From assembly GCA_964371655.1 (NCBI GenBank), contig CAYJOD010000019.1, positions 1 to 64,000 of the forward strand: a stretch of DNA of 64,000 bases, written 5' to 3'. The DNA is from CAZGSN01 sp964371655 (GTDB lineage Bacteria > Desulfobacterota > Binatia > HRBIN30). Shown piece by piece: positions 26,383 to 35,552 of the stretch (positions are counted from its first letter, which is position 1; each line of letters begins with the position of its first letter). A model generated the notes under the pieces. The model did not search any database, was not told where the DNA came from, and was given only the letters and a program-made list of their open reading frames with translations. Position numbers and translations under genes: made by a program.

Positions 26383-27561
26383 ATGAAGGAAATCCCTCTC
26401 AAGCTGTCGGACGAGACCCTGCGCGACGGCGAGCAACAGGCCGGCGTCTTCTATTCGTACGAGACCAAGGCGGAGCTGGCGCGACTGATCGGACGTACCG
26501 GCGTGCACGAGATCAACATCATGCCCGCCGCCGACGAAGGCGAAGCGGCTATCGCCAAAGCGTTGGTCAACGACGGCTTCGGCGGGCTGATGACGGCGGC
26601 GACGCCCATCGGTCGCGCCTACGTGGATCAGGTCAAGGCGTGCGGGTTTCAGAGACTCACCCTCTTTTACGCCGTCTCGGATCGCCTCCTGTTCCTTCGT
26701 GACGCCGATGTTCGGAGCGATGTCGCGCTCGAAGGCAAGACCATTGACGACGACATCGGCTCCGGCATCGTCAACCGCGCCCGCGACAACATGCTGGCGC
26801 GTGTGGGCGACAGTCTGAGGTATGCGACCCGCGAGCTCGGCTTGCACGTCGACTTCGCCGCCGAGGACGCCAGTCGCGCCGACCGCGACTTTCTCGTCCA
26901 ATGCATGCGCGAGCTCGGCCCGTACCTCGATCACTTCCTGCTCTGCGACACCGTCGGGATCCTGGAGCCGTCGACGACCACGGCATGGATCGAGGATCTG
27001 CGGCGGGCTGCGGCGAACACTCCCATTGGAGTTCATTTCCACAACGACTTCGGCCTGGCGCTCGAGAACACGTTGCAGGCGGTGTTGGCCGGTGCGGCGA
27101 TGGTGTCGGGGACATTCGGCGGGATCGGCGAACGTGCCGGCAATGTCGCGCTCGAGCAGGTGGTGAGCGGACTGCAAGCGCGCTTCGGTTGGCGCATCGC
27201 CGACATCGACGACGCCACGATCGCCCGTGTCACCGACTACCTCGAAGCCCACGGCGTGCGCCCGGCGCCACCCTACTCCCAGGCGGCGCAGCGCCACATC
27301 TCCGGTATGCACGTGCAGTCCCTCTTGCAGGATCGTCGCAGCTACTGTGTGTTTCCCCACCTCGAACCCGAAATCTGGTTCGGCAAGATGAGCGGCGCCA
27401 GCAACTTTCAGTACGTCTTCGAGAAGACCTTGGGACGACAGTTGCCACGCAGCGAGTATGCGCGTCTAAGCACGCTGGTGAAGAAGCGCGCCCAGCAAGA
27501 GCAGCGCTGCTTTTCTACTGCCGAGGTGATCGCCCTGTTGGAGGCGGGAGCACTTGGATAA
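26383..27561 (+). CDS. HMGL-like acyltransferase (2-isopropylmalate/homocitrate synthase family)
   Basis: 392 residues from ATG 26383. The DRE-TIM motif is in LSDETLRDGEQQAG (Arg 14, Asp 15). The metal-binding HxH is in GVHFHNDFGLALENT, followed by GTFGGIGERAGN, the family signature. The C-terminal part (KMSGASNFQYVFE) resembles short homocitrate/citramalate-type synthases without a LeuA regulatory domain. The reaction would be condensation of acetyl-CoA with a 2-oxo acid. The next gene encodes a matching dehydratase, so the two would make and isomerise a 2-alkylmalate-type acid. Which 2-oxo acid is used cannot be decided from sequence. Confidence 0.85.
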   Translation: MKEIPLKLSDETLRDGEQQAGVFYSYETKAELARLIGRTGVHEINIMPAADEGEAAIAKALVNDGFGGLMTAATPIGRAYVDQVKACGFQRLTLFYAVSDRLLFLRDADVRSDVALEGKTIDDDIGSGIVNRARDNMLARVGDSLRYATRELGLHVDFAAEDASRADRDFLVQCMRELGPYLDHFLLCDTVGILEPSTTTAWIEDLRRAAANTPIGVHFHNDFGLALENTLQAVLAGAAMVSGTFGGIGERAGNVALEQVVSGLQARFGWRIADIDDATIARVTDYLEAHGVRPAPPYSQAAQRHISGMHVQSLLQDRRSYCVFPHLEPEIWFGKMSGASNFQYVFEKTLGRQLPRSEYARLSTLVKKRAQQEQRCFSTAEVIALLEAGALG

Positions 27562-29290
27562 CCCGCCGGCAGCAAAGCACGAGACCCTCGTCCTCGGCGA
27601 CGACATCAACACCGACGACATCATCCCGGCCAAGCGCTGCACGACCGCGGCGCCCGAGCAGCTCAGGCACTACGCGCTCGAGCATCTGATCGGCGCCGAT
27701 ACGCTGCTGCGGCGCTACGACGTCATCGAAGCCGGTCGCAACTTCGGCTGTGGGTCGAGTCGCGAGAACGCGCCCATCGCTCTGAAAGCGGCGGGGATCC
27801 ACACCGTGCGCGCGCATTCGTTTGGAGCGATCTTCTTTCGCAACAGCATCAATATCGGGCTGACTCTCGAGCATCGCGGCGCCAGCGCCGCTGACGCGGT
27901 GATTGATCAGATCGTGCGCGCCGGTGGCCTCAATGCCTACAATCAGGCGCGCCGCCGCGACGGCACCGCCCCGCCGCGCAGCACCACGGCACCACGGCCG
28001 CAGACCCTCACCGAGAAGCTCTTGGCGCGAGCCTCGGGGAACCGATATGTCCGCCCCGGCGAAACCATCTTCACCCGCGTCGACTTGGCGATGTCGCACG
28101 ATGCCGTGATCGGCCCGGTCGCCGACCTCTTCCACGCGCAGTTCGGCGCGGAGGCGCGCCTCTGGGACAGAGACAAGCTGGTCTTGGTCGCCGATCATTT
28201 CATCCAGGTGAACGATGTCCGCGACGACCCGCGCGCGCTGGCGCTGCATCGTCAGCTGCAAAGCTTTGCGGCGGCGCAGGGCTGTCAAGTCTACGACACC
28301 ATCGCCCCGGGTGACGCAGCCGGGATCTGCCACGTGCTGCTGCCCGAGGAAGGGCTGGTGCACCCCGGCATGGTCATCGCGGGCACCGACTCGCATACGT
28401 GCACGCTCGGTGCGTTTGCGTCGTTCGCGCTCGGCGTCGGCACCACCGACATGGCGAATCTCTTCGCCATGGGTGACATCTGGCTACGTGTACCGCCTAC
28501 CCTGCTCATCCATCTCGACGGCATCCTACCGGCCGATTGCTGCGCCAAGGACATCATCCTGCACATTCTCGGCGCGATCGGCTGCGACGGTGCGGTCGGC
28601 TCCGTCGTCGAGCTCCGCGGTACGGCACTCGACGCTCTCGACATCGACGAACGCATGACCCTCACCAACATGACCGCCGAGTGTGGCGCCGTGTGTGGAA
28701 TCATTGCCGCAGATGACCGAACCCGCTCGTACGTAGGTGCGCGCTGCCCTACGCCGTGGGAGGAAGTCGTCGCCGACTCCGACGCCGACTATGCCGCGAC
28801 CCTGCGCTTCGACCTCAGCGACCTGACGCCGCAGGTGGCCCAGCCCCCCAAGCCCGATTGCGTCACCGCCGTCACCGCCCTTGGTACCGTCGCCATCACC
28901 AAGGCCTTCATCGGCTCGTGCACGGGCGGCAAGCTATCCGACCTACGCGAGGCGGCGATGGTCTTGCGCGGCCGCAAGGTCGCCGCCGGGGTGGAGCTGT
29001 TCGTCGTCCCCGCCTCGCAAGCCGTGCGCCGCGAAGCGCAGCATCTCGGCTATCTCGATATCTTCGAGAGCGCCGGGGCGGAGGTGCTGAAGTCCGCATG
29101 CGGCGCGTGCATGAATGCGGGTCGCGGCAATCTCGGCCCCAACGAAGTCGGCATCTACGCCACCAACCGCAACTTCAAAGGCCGCAACGGCGATGCCACC
29201 GGGCGCGCCTACCTCGCCTCGCCACGCACCGTAGCGATCTCGGCGGTGCGCGGCGTGATCGCGGATAGGTTCGAGACGGCGGAGGCGTGA
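27554..29290 (+). CDS. fused aconitase-family hydratase: small (LeuD-like) then large (LeuC-like) subunit
   Basis: 578 residues from a TTG at 27554 that overlaps the synthase stop by 8 bp. Residues 11-135 are the swivel small subunit: LGDDINTDDIIPAKRC and FGCGSSRENAP (66-74). A Pro/Thr-rich linker (136-150) leads to the large subunit (151-578) with AMSHDA, AGTDSHTCTLGAFASF and the [4Fe-4S] ligands Cys 456 (GSCTGG) and Cys 516/519 (SACGACMNAG). In stand-alone LeuCD the two are separate genes, and in aconitases the swivel domain is C-terminal. Here the order is reversed in one chain. Activity is probably isopropylmalate, homoaconitate or methylmalate-type isomerisation. No 3-isopropylmalate or homoisocitrate dehydrogenase gene is adjacent. 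Confidence 0.87.
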   Translation: MDNPPAAKHETLVLGDDINTDDIIPAKRCTTAAPEQLRHYALEHLIGADTLLRRYDVIEAGRNFGCGSSRENAPIALKAAGIHTVRAHSFGAIFFRNSINIGLTLEHRGASAADAVIDQIVRAGGLNAYNQARRRDGTAPPRSTTAPRPQTLTEKLLARASGNRYVRPGETIFTRVDLAMSHDAVIGPVADLFHAQFGAEARLWDRDKLVLVADHFIQVNDVRDDPRALALHRQLQSFAAAQGCQVYDTIAPGDAAGICHVLLPEEGLVHPGMVIAGTDSHTCTLGAFASFALGVGTTDMANLFAMGDIWLRVPPTLLIHLDGILPADCCAKDIILHILGAIGCDGAVGSVVELRGTALDALDIDERMTLTNMTAECGAVCGIIAADDRTRSYVGARCPTPWEEVVADSDADYAATLRFDLSDLTPQVAQPPKPDCVTAVTALGTVAITKAFIGSCTGGKLSDLREAAMVLRGRKVAAGVELFVVPASQAVRREAQHLGYLDIFESAGAEVLKSACGACMNAGRGNLGPNEVGIYATNRNFKGRNGDATGRAYLASPRTVAISAVRGVIADRFETAEA

Positions 29291-29308
29291 CGAACCGTCA
29301 GGGCGCGA

Positions 29309-31666
29309 TCACTGGCAGTTTCTGAGCGACGCCGCGACCGTCTGCATGACCTCGCCGAGGGAAACGGCGCCATCAAAGTCTGCGTCCGCCACCGGACAGC
29401 TTGCCGTGGGAACCGCGGGATCGCATAGTGGCCGCCCCAGAAACACATTGACTGTCTTGACGATCTCTCCGATGGTCACCGTGCCGTTACCGTCGCAGTC
29501 GCCGCTGCACTGCGTCACCACGACTCCGGTCCCGCCGCCGGCCGCATTCGCGAGAGTGTTGCCGAACATGTCGACAGCACTGGCCGCGTTCGAGATCGGG
29601 TAGTTGCCGGCCACTGTGGCGGCGGAGACGCTCAGCTTACAGAGGTAGAGCGGTCCGTCGGGCAAGGGGTTGTTGCTGGCACCTGTGCTCACCCTCTCCA
29701 ATCCAGCGCCGAGAGCACTGTGGGTCAGCGTCTTGTTCGCCGTCGTGCCGGGACCGATTTGCGGGTTGATCGTACAGCTCGCAACCACAAATTCGCTGGC
29801 GTCGTAGCCGATGTCGTTCGCAGCGCTCGTCAACGACTCTCCGCCCGTCGCCAGGGTCGATGCCACACACGCGATGCCACCCGGCCGTCCGGCGCTGGCG
29901 ATGAGTGCGATCGATAGTCCAGGTGCCAACGTGATCGTCGGAGTCGAGGTTGGGGTGGATGTAGGCGTCGCGGTGTTGGTCACGGTAGGTGTATCTGTCG
30001 CAGTTTGAGTGGCGGTTTGCGTTGGGGTCGACCCACCCGCTTCGGCCACAGTGTACGTCAACGTCTTCATGCTCGTACCGCCGAGGCTGTCGTCCACGGT
30101 TACCTGAACTTCGAAGACTCCGGTGTTGTTCGCAGTCAATGACAAGGAGTTGCCCAACACGGAAGCTTGCAAGCCTACGGTGATCGAGAGAGCCGTCCAC
30201 TTGAAAGGACTCTCGCCTCCGGAGGCGGTCAGATTCGCTATGGTCTCCACATCCTTGGTACCGTCGGGGATCGCGATGTCGTCAACCGTGACCGCGTCGA
30301 CCACGGTAATGTTGAATGTCGGATCGACGGCCGGCTGAGCGGGTTCGACCAAGTCGGTCGCATGCACAGTGAATGTCGCGGTGCCCGTGCCGTTTGGCGT
30401 ACCGCCGATGAGGACGCCGGTCAGTGAATCGAGAGTAAATTCGTTGCCGGGATCGGAAGCCGGGAGCGTGCCTCCGGTGAACACAATGCTGTAGGGCCCC
30501 CCGCCGCCGCCGAAGATGAGCGGGCGATCCGGATAGTGAACGCCAACCTCCCCATGGGCAAGAATTGCACCGTTGGCAGACAACGGTGTGCCGACGTCCG
30601 CAGCGGCGTTCTGCGCGCCGATGTATTCGCCGACGACGATCAGGGCGCTGCAATCGACGTTGTGGCCGGCATCGAAACCGACACCATGCATCTCATCCGC
30701 GGCGACATGGGGACAGATCGCTTCATTGGTCCCGGTGTTGGGACCATCGGGGGTGTCGATCTCATAGGGACCAACGTACTTGTAAAACTCGTAACGCCGG
30801 GTCACCGACACGTGGCCGACACCCATCTGCCTTGAAAAGGCGAGCTCGTTGGCCGATGGGTTCATCTTGTCGGTCTGTAGAATCTGCCACTCGGTCTCCG
30901 TCACCGACTGCGGGTTTGGCACCGGGCCGAGATTGCCGGGTACCGCTTCATCGTCGGAAACCAGGTGATGCAGATCGGCTTGGACTTCCGACTCCGTCTC
31001 GAAGACCTTGGCCCAGACGGCGACACCGAACTCCGCCTCGGGCAGGTAAGGGACAGGAACAACTGCCGGTGGTGGTGGAACTGGGATTACCGCAGCGACG
31101 ATTGGCGGCTGATTGAGAACGGGGACCACGTTCCAGACTGGCGCGGGGATGGTGACCGGACTGCCCTGCGCGATCAGGCTGCCAGGGGCGGCCGGGTCTT
31201 CCTGCATCCAGCGATACACCGTCTTGCTTGGATTCTTGAGCGTACCGACTCCAAAGTGCTCGCAACCACTGGTGTCGTAAGGCTGACCGTTGACGCTCAT
31301 GTTCTTGAAGCAGAGGTGACCGCCGGTATCTTTGAAGCCCAAGGGTGCCACCAGCGTGGTTTCCGTAAAGACGTGCAGAACCTGATCGTAGGGGCTCATC
31401 CAACGTACGAAGGTGCGCGGCAGGGTGACGCCATTCACCACCACGGTATCTTCGCTGATTCTTGGAATGCCGTAGCGCTGATACTGAAATGTGTAGGTGA
31501 CGTCACTCGTGTGGATGTCCTCCAACTCGATCTCGAAACCATTGCAGGGAGAGCCCGTATCGTTGACCGCGTCGAAATTGCTTAACGCGCCAAACATTGT
31601 CCCTGCACGGGTGCGGTCAACTAGGGCAAGAATCGTTGCCACAACGATGATCAGAGTCCTTTTCAT
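29309..31666 (-). CDS. large secreted protein with Ig-like modules, Thr-Pro linker, cohesin-like module and dockerin-like end
   Basis: About 785 residues from ATG 31666 with GGGGAGGA well placed upstream. The signal peptide is MKRTLIIVVATILALVDRTRAG. Residues 25-400 are an unrecognised domain rich in Cys and Trp (FEIELEDIHTSDVTYTFQYQ, CFKNMSVNGQPYDTSGC). Next come two Ig/cadherin-like sandwiches (FTLDSLTGVLIGGTPNGTGT), a Thr-Pro linker, and a cohesin-like module. The end has GDCDGNGTVTIGEIVKTV and DADFDGAVSLGEVMQTV calcium-loop pairs. The last ~200 residues parallel the protein at 6040-7293. Secreted or surface-attached; binding partner unknown. Confidence 0.8.
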   Translation of the reverse strand: MKRTLIIVVATILALVDRTRAGTMFGALSNFDAVNDTGSPCNGFEIELEDIHTSDVTYTFQYQRYGIPRISEDTVVVNGVTLPRTFVRWMSPYDQVLHVFTETTLVAPLGFKDTGGHLCFKNMSVNGQPYDTSGCEHFGVGTLKNPSKTVYRWMQEDPAAPGSLIAQGSPVTIPAPVWNVVPVLNQPPIVAAVIPVPPPPAVVPVPYLPEAEFGVAVWAKVFETESEVQADLHHLVSDDEAVPGNLGPVPNPQSVTETEWQILQTDKMNPSANELAFSRQMGVGHVSVTRRYEFYKYVGPYEIDTPDGPNTGTNEAICPHVAADEMHGVGFDAGHNVDCSALIVVGEYIGAQNAAADVGTPLSANGAILAHGEVGVHYPDRPLIFGGGGGPYSIVFTGGTLPASDPGNEFTLDSLTGVLIGGTPNGTGTATFTVHATDLVEPAQPAVDPTFNITVVDAVTVDDIAIPDGTKDVETIANLTASGGESPFKWTALSITVGLQASVLGNSLSLTANNTGVFEVQVTVDDSLGGTSMKTLTYTVAEAGGSTPTQTATQTATDTPTVTNTATPTSTPTSTPTITLAPGLSIALIASAGRPGGIACVASTLATGGESLTSAANDIGYDASEFVVASCTINPQIGPGTTANKTLTHSALGAGLERVSTGASNNPLPDGPLYLCKLSVSAATVAGNYPISNAASAVDMFGNTLANAAGGGTGVVVTQCSGDCDGNGTVTIGEIVKTVNVFLGRPLCDPAVPTASCPVADADFDGAVSLGEVMQTVAASLRNCQ

Positions 31667-31790
31667 AGCCGTCCTCCCCAGTCGGGAAGCTATTGCACGA
31701 TCTGCACCAGACTCTGCCCGTACAACTCCCGCTAGTTCCGAGGGCGTCGCCGTCCGAGAGATGACAAAGCCTGTCCCGAGATTCCCGCGA

Positions 31791-32843
31791 TCATCCCATG
31801 TGCGCCGGTTCGATCGTGAGCTCGAAACAGTCCACGGCATAGGCTGAGGTGAGTCGACGGATCAGCTCGGTGCGCTCGGCGGCACCGCGACAAACGAGCT
31901 GAGCCGCGCCGTCGCCCTGCGAGCCGACGCCTTTTCCTCCCCACACGAGCTCCGACACTTCCGCTGCGCCGAGGATGCGATGCAGCTTCGGAGCGGTCAG
32001 CTCCGCGGCGCAGGCCGGAGCCACAGCGCGATCGAACAAAGCTTGCGCCTCCTGCATCAGTCGGCCGAGCCGCGGCGCATCCGCGTCCGCGAGCGCCGCT
32101 CGCGCTGCTTCCACGATCTCGAGATTCTCCTCGCCCAGCGCCTGTCGCAAGCGCGCACGCTGTGGCGTCGGGGCGCCCGCGAAGCAGCGATTCAAGTCCG
32201 CAAGGATGCGCCGCGTGTCCTTGCGTGCACACAGGTCGACGATCACAAAGTGCAGCGCCCCGCCGACCGCGAGCACTTGCACCTCAGGATCGCCGCCATC
32301 GAAGCGCAGGAGCACCGGAACCTTGCCGTAGGCGCAGGCTTGATCCATGCGGCCGCAGCGTGAGCCCGTGGAGATCTCGCCCTGATAGGCAAGCTCCATC
32401 TCGTCGCGCAGCGACAGACCCAAGCTGTACACACGACTGAAGGCACGCGCCACCAAAACGCAGATCGCGGCCGACGATGACAAACCGCGCTGCACCGGCA
32501 GATCGACGTCGTCGACGACCAGGCGTACGCCGCCGCTGCCGTATCGCTCGTGGACCACGGCAGCGACGCCAGCGCTGTAGCTGAAGAAGTCGGCCGCCTC
32601 CGCAGCGCGACGCAAGGCGCGCGCTTGCATTGGAATCGTCACCTGCCGCGTTGTGCCGTGGGGTACGTGGGTCACCAGCTCGAAGTCGGCCGAGGCTTCG
32701 ACGCGAGCGCGAATGCCCTGATCGGTGCCACAGACGATACAAGCCCCTGCGACAATCTCGGGATCGTCGCAGCGTAACCCACCCGCCCAGTCGGAATGTT
32801 CGCCGAACAGGCACAGGCGACCGGGCACGAAGAGCTGGGGCAC
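31791..32843 (-). CDS. galactokinase-like GHMP kinase
   Basis: About 350 residues from a GTG at 32843. Galactokinase-type motif 1 is PGRLCLFGEHSDWAGG near the N-terminus, the ATP-binding GHMP motif is PVQRGLSSSAAICV, the base-associated segment is GRMDQACAYGK, and motif 3 is WGGKGVGSQGDGAAQL. Together they give an ATP-dependent sugar kinase fold. The substrate is uncertain because galactokinase-type GEH(T/S)D occurs also in fucose, arabinose and other sugar kinases. Reading the frame further upstream runs into word-repeat DNA (32850-32961). It follows the PLP-enzyme gene and may be co-transcribed with it and the creatininase gene. Confidence 0.82.
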   Translation of the reverse strand: MPQLFVPGRLCLFGEHSDWAGGLRCDDPEIVAGACIVCGTDQGIRARVEASADFELVTHVPHGTTRQVTIPMQARALRRAAEAADFFSYSAGVAAVVHERYGSGGVRLVVDDVDLPVQRGLSSSAAICVLVARAFSRVYSLGLSLRDEMELAYQGEISTGSRCGRMDQACAYGKVPVLLRFDGGDPEVQVLAVGGALHFVIVDLCARKDTRRILADLNRCFAGAPTPQRARLRQALGEENLEIVEAARAALADADAPRLGRLMQEAQALFDRAVAPACAAELTAPKLHRILGAAEVSELVWGGKGVGSQGDGAAQLVCRGAAERTELIRRLTSAYAVDCFELTIEPAHMG

Positions 32844-32849
32844 GGGGGG

Positions 32850-32961
32850 ACAGTGGTCAGTGGCCAGTGGTCGGTGGTCGGTGGCTTGGAATCTAAGGCC
32901 ATCCACTGACCCCTGACCACCGACCACTGGCCACTGCCTCCTGACCACTGACCACTGATCC
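32850..32961. repeat. word-repeat inverted element built on CAGTGGTC
   Basis: The left arm repeats CAGTGGTCAGTGGCCAGTGG with variants of GGTCGGTGG. The right arm is the complement (CCACTGACC, CCGACCACTGGCCACTG, CTGACCACTGACCACTG). It occupies almost all of the space between the GHMP kinase start and the PLP-enzyme stop. Confidence 0.85.
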
Positions 32962-32962
32962 A

Positions 32963-34402
32963 TCACGGTTGGTGGAAGAGCTGGTTCAAGTACTCCGTCA
33001 GCAGTCGCTCGCGGACCGCGGCGGGTAGAGTGTTCATCATCTCATTGACCCCCGCCATGCGTTTCGGAACTTCACTTCCTTCAACGCCGGCCATCCCCAG
33101 GAGCTGGCTGAACTGCTCGTCCGACAGAGTTGTCAAGTCCATCGAGCCAAGCGCGCCGCGGACCATCTCGGCGAGCTCTCCCGACGGCATCGAGCGCGCT
33201 TTGTCGACGCAGGTCTTCAGGTCGGCGAGGAGCGCGTCCACCCATTTCACGCTCGCCGGGTTCACCGAGAGGTGGATGTTCTCCTTCGACCCGTGCAGCC
33301 CGAGCTGCGGCTGGATGTACCAGCCAAGATCTTTCATCTCGTCGATCACGTGAAAGACGCTGACCACGTCGGAGGTGAAGGCGACCAGATTCATCTCTGG
33401 CTTACCCAGCAGGCGCAGCCCATCGATGTGTTCGATTCCGGCGGCAATGCGTCGGGTGGCGTCGAGCACCTGGCGTGCGATCTCGAGGTAACCGTCGTCG
33501 CCGATGAAGTTCAACACCGCCCACGCCGCCGCCAGCGGCCCGGCGGACTTGGTGCTCTGCACGGTCGGATTGATGATGGTGTAGCCGGTCCAGTTAGCGC
33601 AGGCGTAGATCTGGTGCCGGCGCAGGTCCTTGTTGCGGTGCAGGATGACGGAGGCGCCCTTGGCCGCGAACGCGTACTTGTGGAAGTCCATCGAGATCGA
33701 GGTCACGCCCGGGACGTTGAACTCGAAATCCGGCACCGGCGCGCCGAGGCGGCGGAAATACGGCAGCAGAAAGCCGCCCATGCAACCGTCGACGTGCAAG
33801 AGCAGATCGTGTTCCAAAGCGATCTGGCCGATGTCGCGAATCGGATCGACGACACCATGCGCGTACGACACCGCCGAGCCCACCAACAAGATCGTGTTGG
33901 GCGTGATGGCGCGGCGGATAGCCTCAGGGTCGGCTTTGAACGTGGTCGTGTCGACCGGCACCAGCACCGGCTTCACGCACAGGTAATGACAAGCCTTGTG
34001 AAAAGCAGCGTGCGCCGTCGTCGGCAGAATGATCTCCGGCTCCTTGATCTGCGGGCGCTTGGCGCGCGCGAAGTCGCGGGCGGTCTTGACCGCAAGGATC
34101 AGGCTTTCGGTGCCGCCGCTGGTGAAGTTGCCGACGACGTCGTGGTCGCCCTTCAAGTGCGCCGCCGCCATCGCCACCAGCTCATTCTCCAAGCGCAAGA
34201 TGCTGGGAAACACGGTGGGATCGAGGCCATTCTCGCTGAGGTAGAGCGAGTACGCCTGCTTGATCACCTCTTCGGCCGCCGCGCCCGGATCGTACACGTA
34301 CGCCCACGTCCGCCCGTCGCGCCAAGGCATGTCGTTCGCCTTGTACGACTGCAGCGTTTGCAACACTTCCTCTTTGCTCCGGGCTTTGCGCGGAATCTCC
34401 AT
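32963..34402 (-). CDS. PLP-dependent lyase/decarboxylase of the sphingosine-1-phosphate lyase type
   Basis: 479 residues; ATG 34402 has AGGAGG six bases upstream. It is a group II PLP enzyme: FTSGGTESL (94-101), HVDGCMGGF with Asp 205, and the Schiff-base Lys 242 in SISMDFHKYAFAAKG. The YDPGAAAEEVIKQAYSLYL segment and the NFTSGGTES pattern fit the sphingosine-1-phosphate lyase/Dpl1 subgroup better than true glutamate decarboxylase. S1P lyase cleaves phosphorylated sphingoid bases to an aldehyde and phosphoethanolamine. Whether this organism makes sphingolipids is unknown, and no serine palmitoyltransferase is in the window. An aspartate/glutamate decarboxylase activity is the alternative. Confidence 0.85.
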   Translation of the reverse strand: MEIPRKARSKEEVLQTLQSYKANDMPWRDGRTWAYVYDPGAAAEEVIKQAYSLYLSENGLDPTVFPSILRLENELVAMAAAHLKGDHDVVGNFTSGGTESLILAVKTARDFARAKRPQIKEPEIILPTTAHAAFHKACHYLCVKPVLVPVDTTTFKADPEAIRRAITPNTILLVGSAVSYAHGVVDPIRDIGQIALEHDLLLHVDGCMGGFLLPYFRRLGAPVPDFEFNVPGVTSISMDFHKYAFAAKGASVILHRNKDLRRHQIYACANWTGYTIINPTVQSTKSAGPLAAAWAVLNFIGDDGYLEIARQVLDATRRIAAGIEHIDGLRLLGKPEMNLVAFTSDVVSVFHVIDEMKDLGWYIQPQLGLHGSKENIHLSVNPASVKWVDALLADLKTCVDKARSMPSGELAEMVRGALGSMDLTTLSDEQFSQLLGMAGVEGSEVPKRMAGVNEMMNTLPAAVRERLLTEYLNQLFHQP

Positions 34403-34436
34403 GGTTCCTCCTAATGACTTAGCTCACGACGCTCGC

Positions 34437-34550
34437 GAACCGCGTAGGGCCAAAGGACTCGAAGGGCAAAGGGGCAGAGGGAAGAAACGGCGGCCATCGG
34501 CTCTCCTCCCTTTGCCCCTGATCCCTTTGCCCCTTTGTCCCTTACGCAGT
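34437..34550. repeat. word-repeat inverted element built on GGGCAAAGGG
   Basis: The left arm repeats GGGCCAAAGGACTCGAAGGG and GCAAAGGGGCAGAGGGAAG. The right arm is the complement (CCCTTTGCCCCTGATCCC, TTTGCCCCTTTGTCCC). Related elements occur at 43462-43565, 46036-46140 and 49430-49480. It lies between the creatininase and PLP-enzyme genes. Confidence 0.85.
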
Positions 34551-34580
34551 GCGCCATTGTGTGAATTTCGAGACGTTCGG

Positions 34581-35552
34581 TCAAAAAATTGGATTGCGAT
34601 ACTTCACGGCGCGCTCGAACAAGACGCTCGCCGTCGGGTTTAGAAAAATCCATTTCACCGGCCACAGCGGCGAGTGGCACTCTTGCGGCGTGATCTGTCG
34701 GGTCCACACTTGGCTGAGCGCCTGGGCGCTGTACTCGGCGAGGTTCTCGACGATCTGCTTGCCGATCTGCGCCGAGGCGATCGCCGGCTTACCCGAGTAG
34801 GTCTCCGCCTCGAAATACTTCAACGATGCCTTGAAGCCGCGGACGAGGTCCACGATCGACGCCTTGCCGGGCTTGCTCGCGTGCGGCGCCTGGCCCTGCT
34901 CCGCGAGCTTGATGTCGACGGTGCGCTGCGCCAGCTGCGCGAAGCACGGATCGACGCGGTGGCCAAGGATATGAAGCAGCATCGAGGTTTCGATGGCGCC
35001 GGCGTGGCTATCGCCGTCGAGCTCCGCCGCGCTGAGTCCGGGTATGTGTCCGAGTACGTTGGACAGATTCGACGTGCCCTCGGTCAGGCGTTTGGCCAAC
35101 AGCGAAAACGTCGACAGCATGCGCCCGCCGTAGCGCTTGTTGGTAAGATGGCAGGCTTGCTCGATGGCGACGAAGTGGCGCGGACCGCCGTGGAAGTTGG
35201 ATACCCAAATATCCTTGAAACCCTGCTTGCTCAGGGTCCGTCCGAGGTCGCCGAGCACGTTCACGATGGTACTGGTGCGGAACATCAACGAGCCGCGGTG
35301 CGGCAGAACGTCGGTGGCGACGTAGATCGGCAGCAGGCGCAGGAAGACGATTTCCGGGTGACGCTCGTGCAGCAGCTCGATGGTACGTGCCGTCAGCGTC
35401 TCAGCCTCGATGTTGTCGGTGACGACGGGCAGATGCGGCCCATGCACCTCCATCGGCGAGCACGCTACGGTAACCACCACCTTGCTGGGATCGAGCTGCT
35501 TGAACTCGCGCCCGGTCATCTCGTGCCAGTTGCGGACGGCTGCCTCACTCAT
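34581..35552 (-). CDS. creatininase-family amidohydrolase
   Basis: 323 residues; ATG 35552 has AGAGG upstream. Motifs of the creatininase/MftE metal-dependent family are PMEVHGPHLPVVTD near residue 35, VSNFHGGPRH, and DSHAGAIETSML. These give a two-metal site (His, Asp, Glu). The usual family spelling GS-EQHGPHLP is altered to SPMEVHGPHLP, so specificity may differ from creatinine. It would hydrolyse a cyclic amide or peptide-like bond in the cytoplasm. It is first in a likely operon with the PLP lyase and GHMP kinase, though repeat elements separate the genes. Confidence 0.85.
   Translation of the reverse strand: MSEAAVRNWHEMTGREFKQLDPSKVVVTVACSPMEVHGPHLPVVTDNIEAETLTARTIELLHERHPEIVFLRLLPIYVATDVLPHRGSLMFRTSTIVNVLGDLGRTLSKQGFKDIWVSNFHGGPRHFVAIEQACHLTNKRYGGRMLSTFSLLAKRLTEGTSNLSNVLGHIPGLSAAELDGDSHAGAIETSMLLHILGHRVDPCFAQLAQRTVDIKLAEQGQAPHASKPGKASIVDLVRGFKASLKYFEAETYSGKPAIASAQIGKQIVENLAEYSAQALSQVWTRQITPQECHSPLWPVKWIFLNPTASVLFERAVKYRNPIF

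Noticed and set aside
26122..27360. 412-codon minus-strand frame opposite the HMGL-like gene
   Set aside because: Its start lies in gene sequence and its end in a foldback repeat; no motif.
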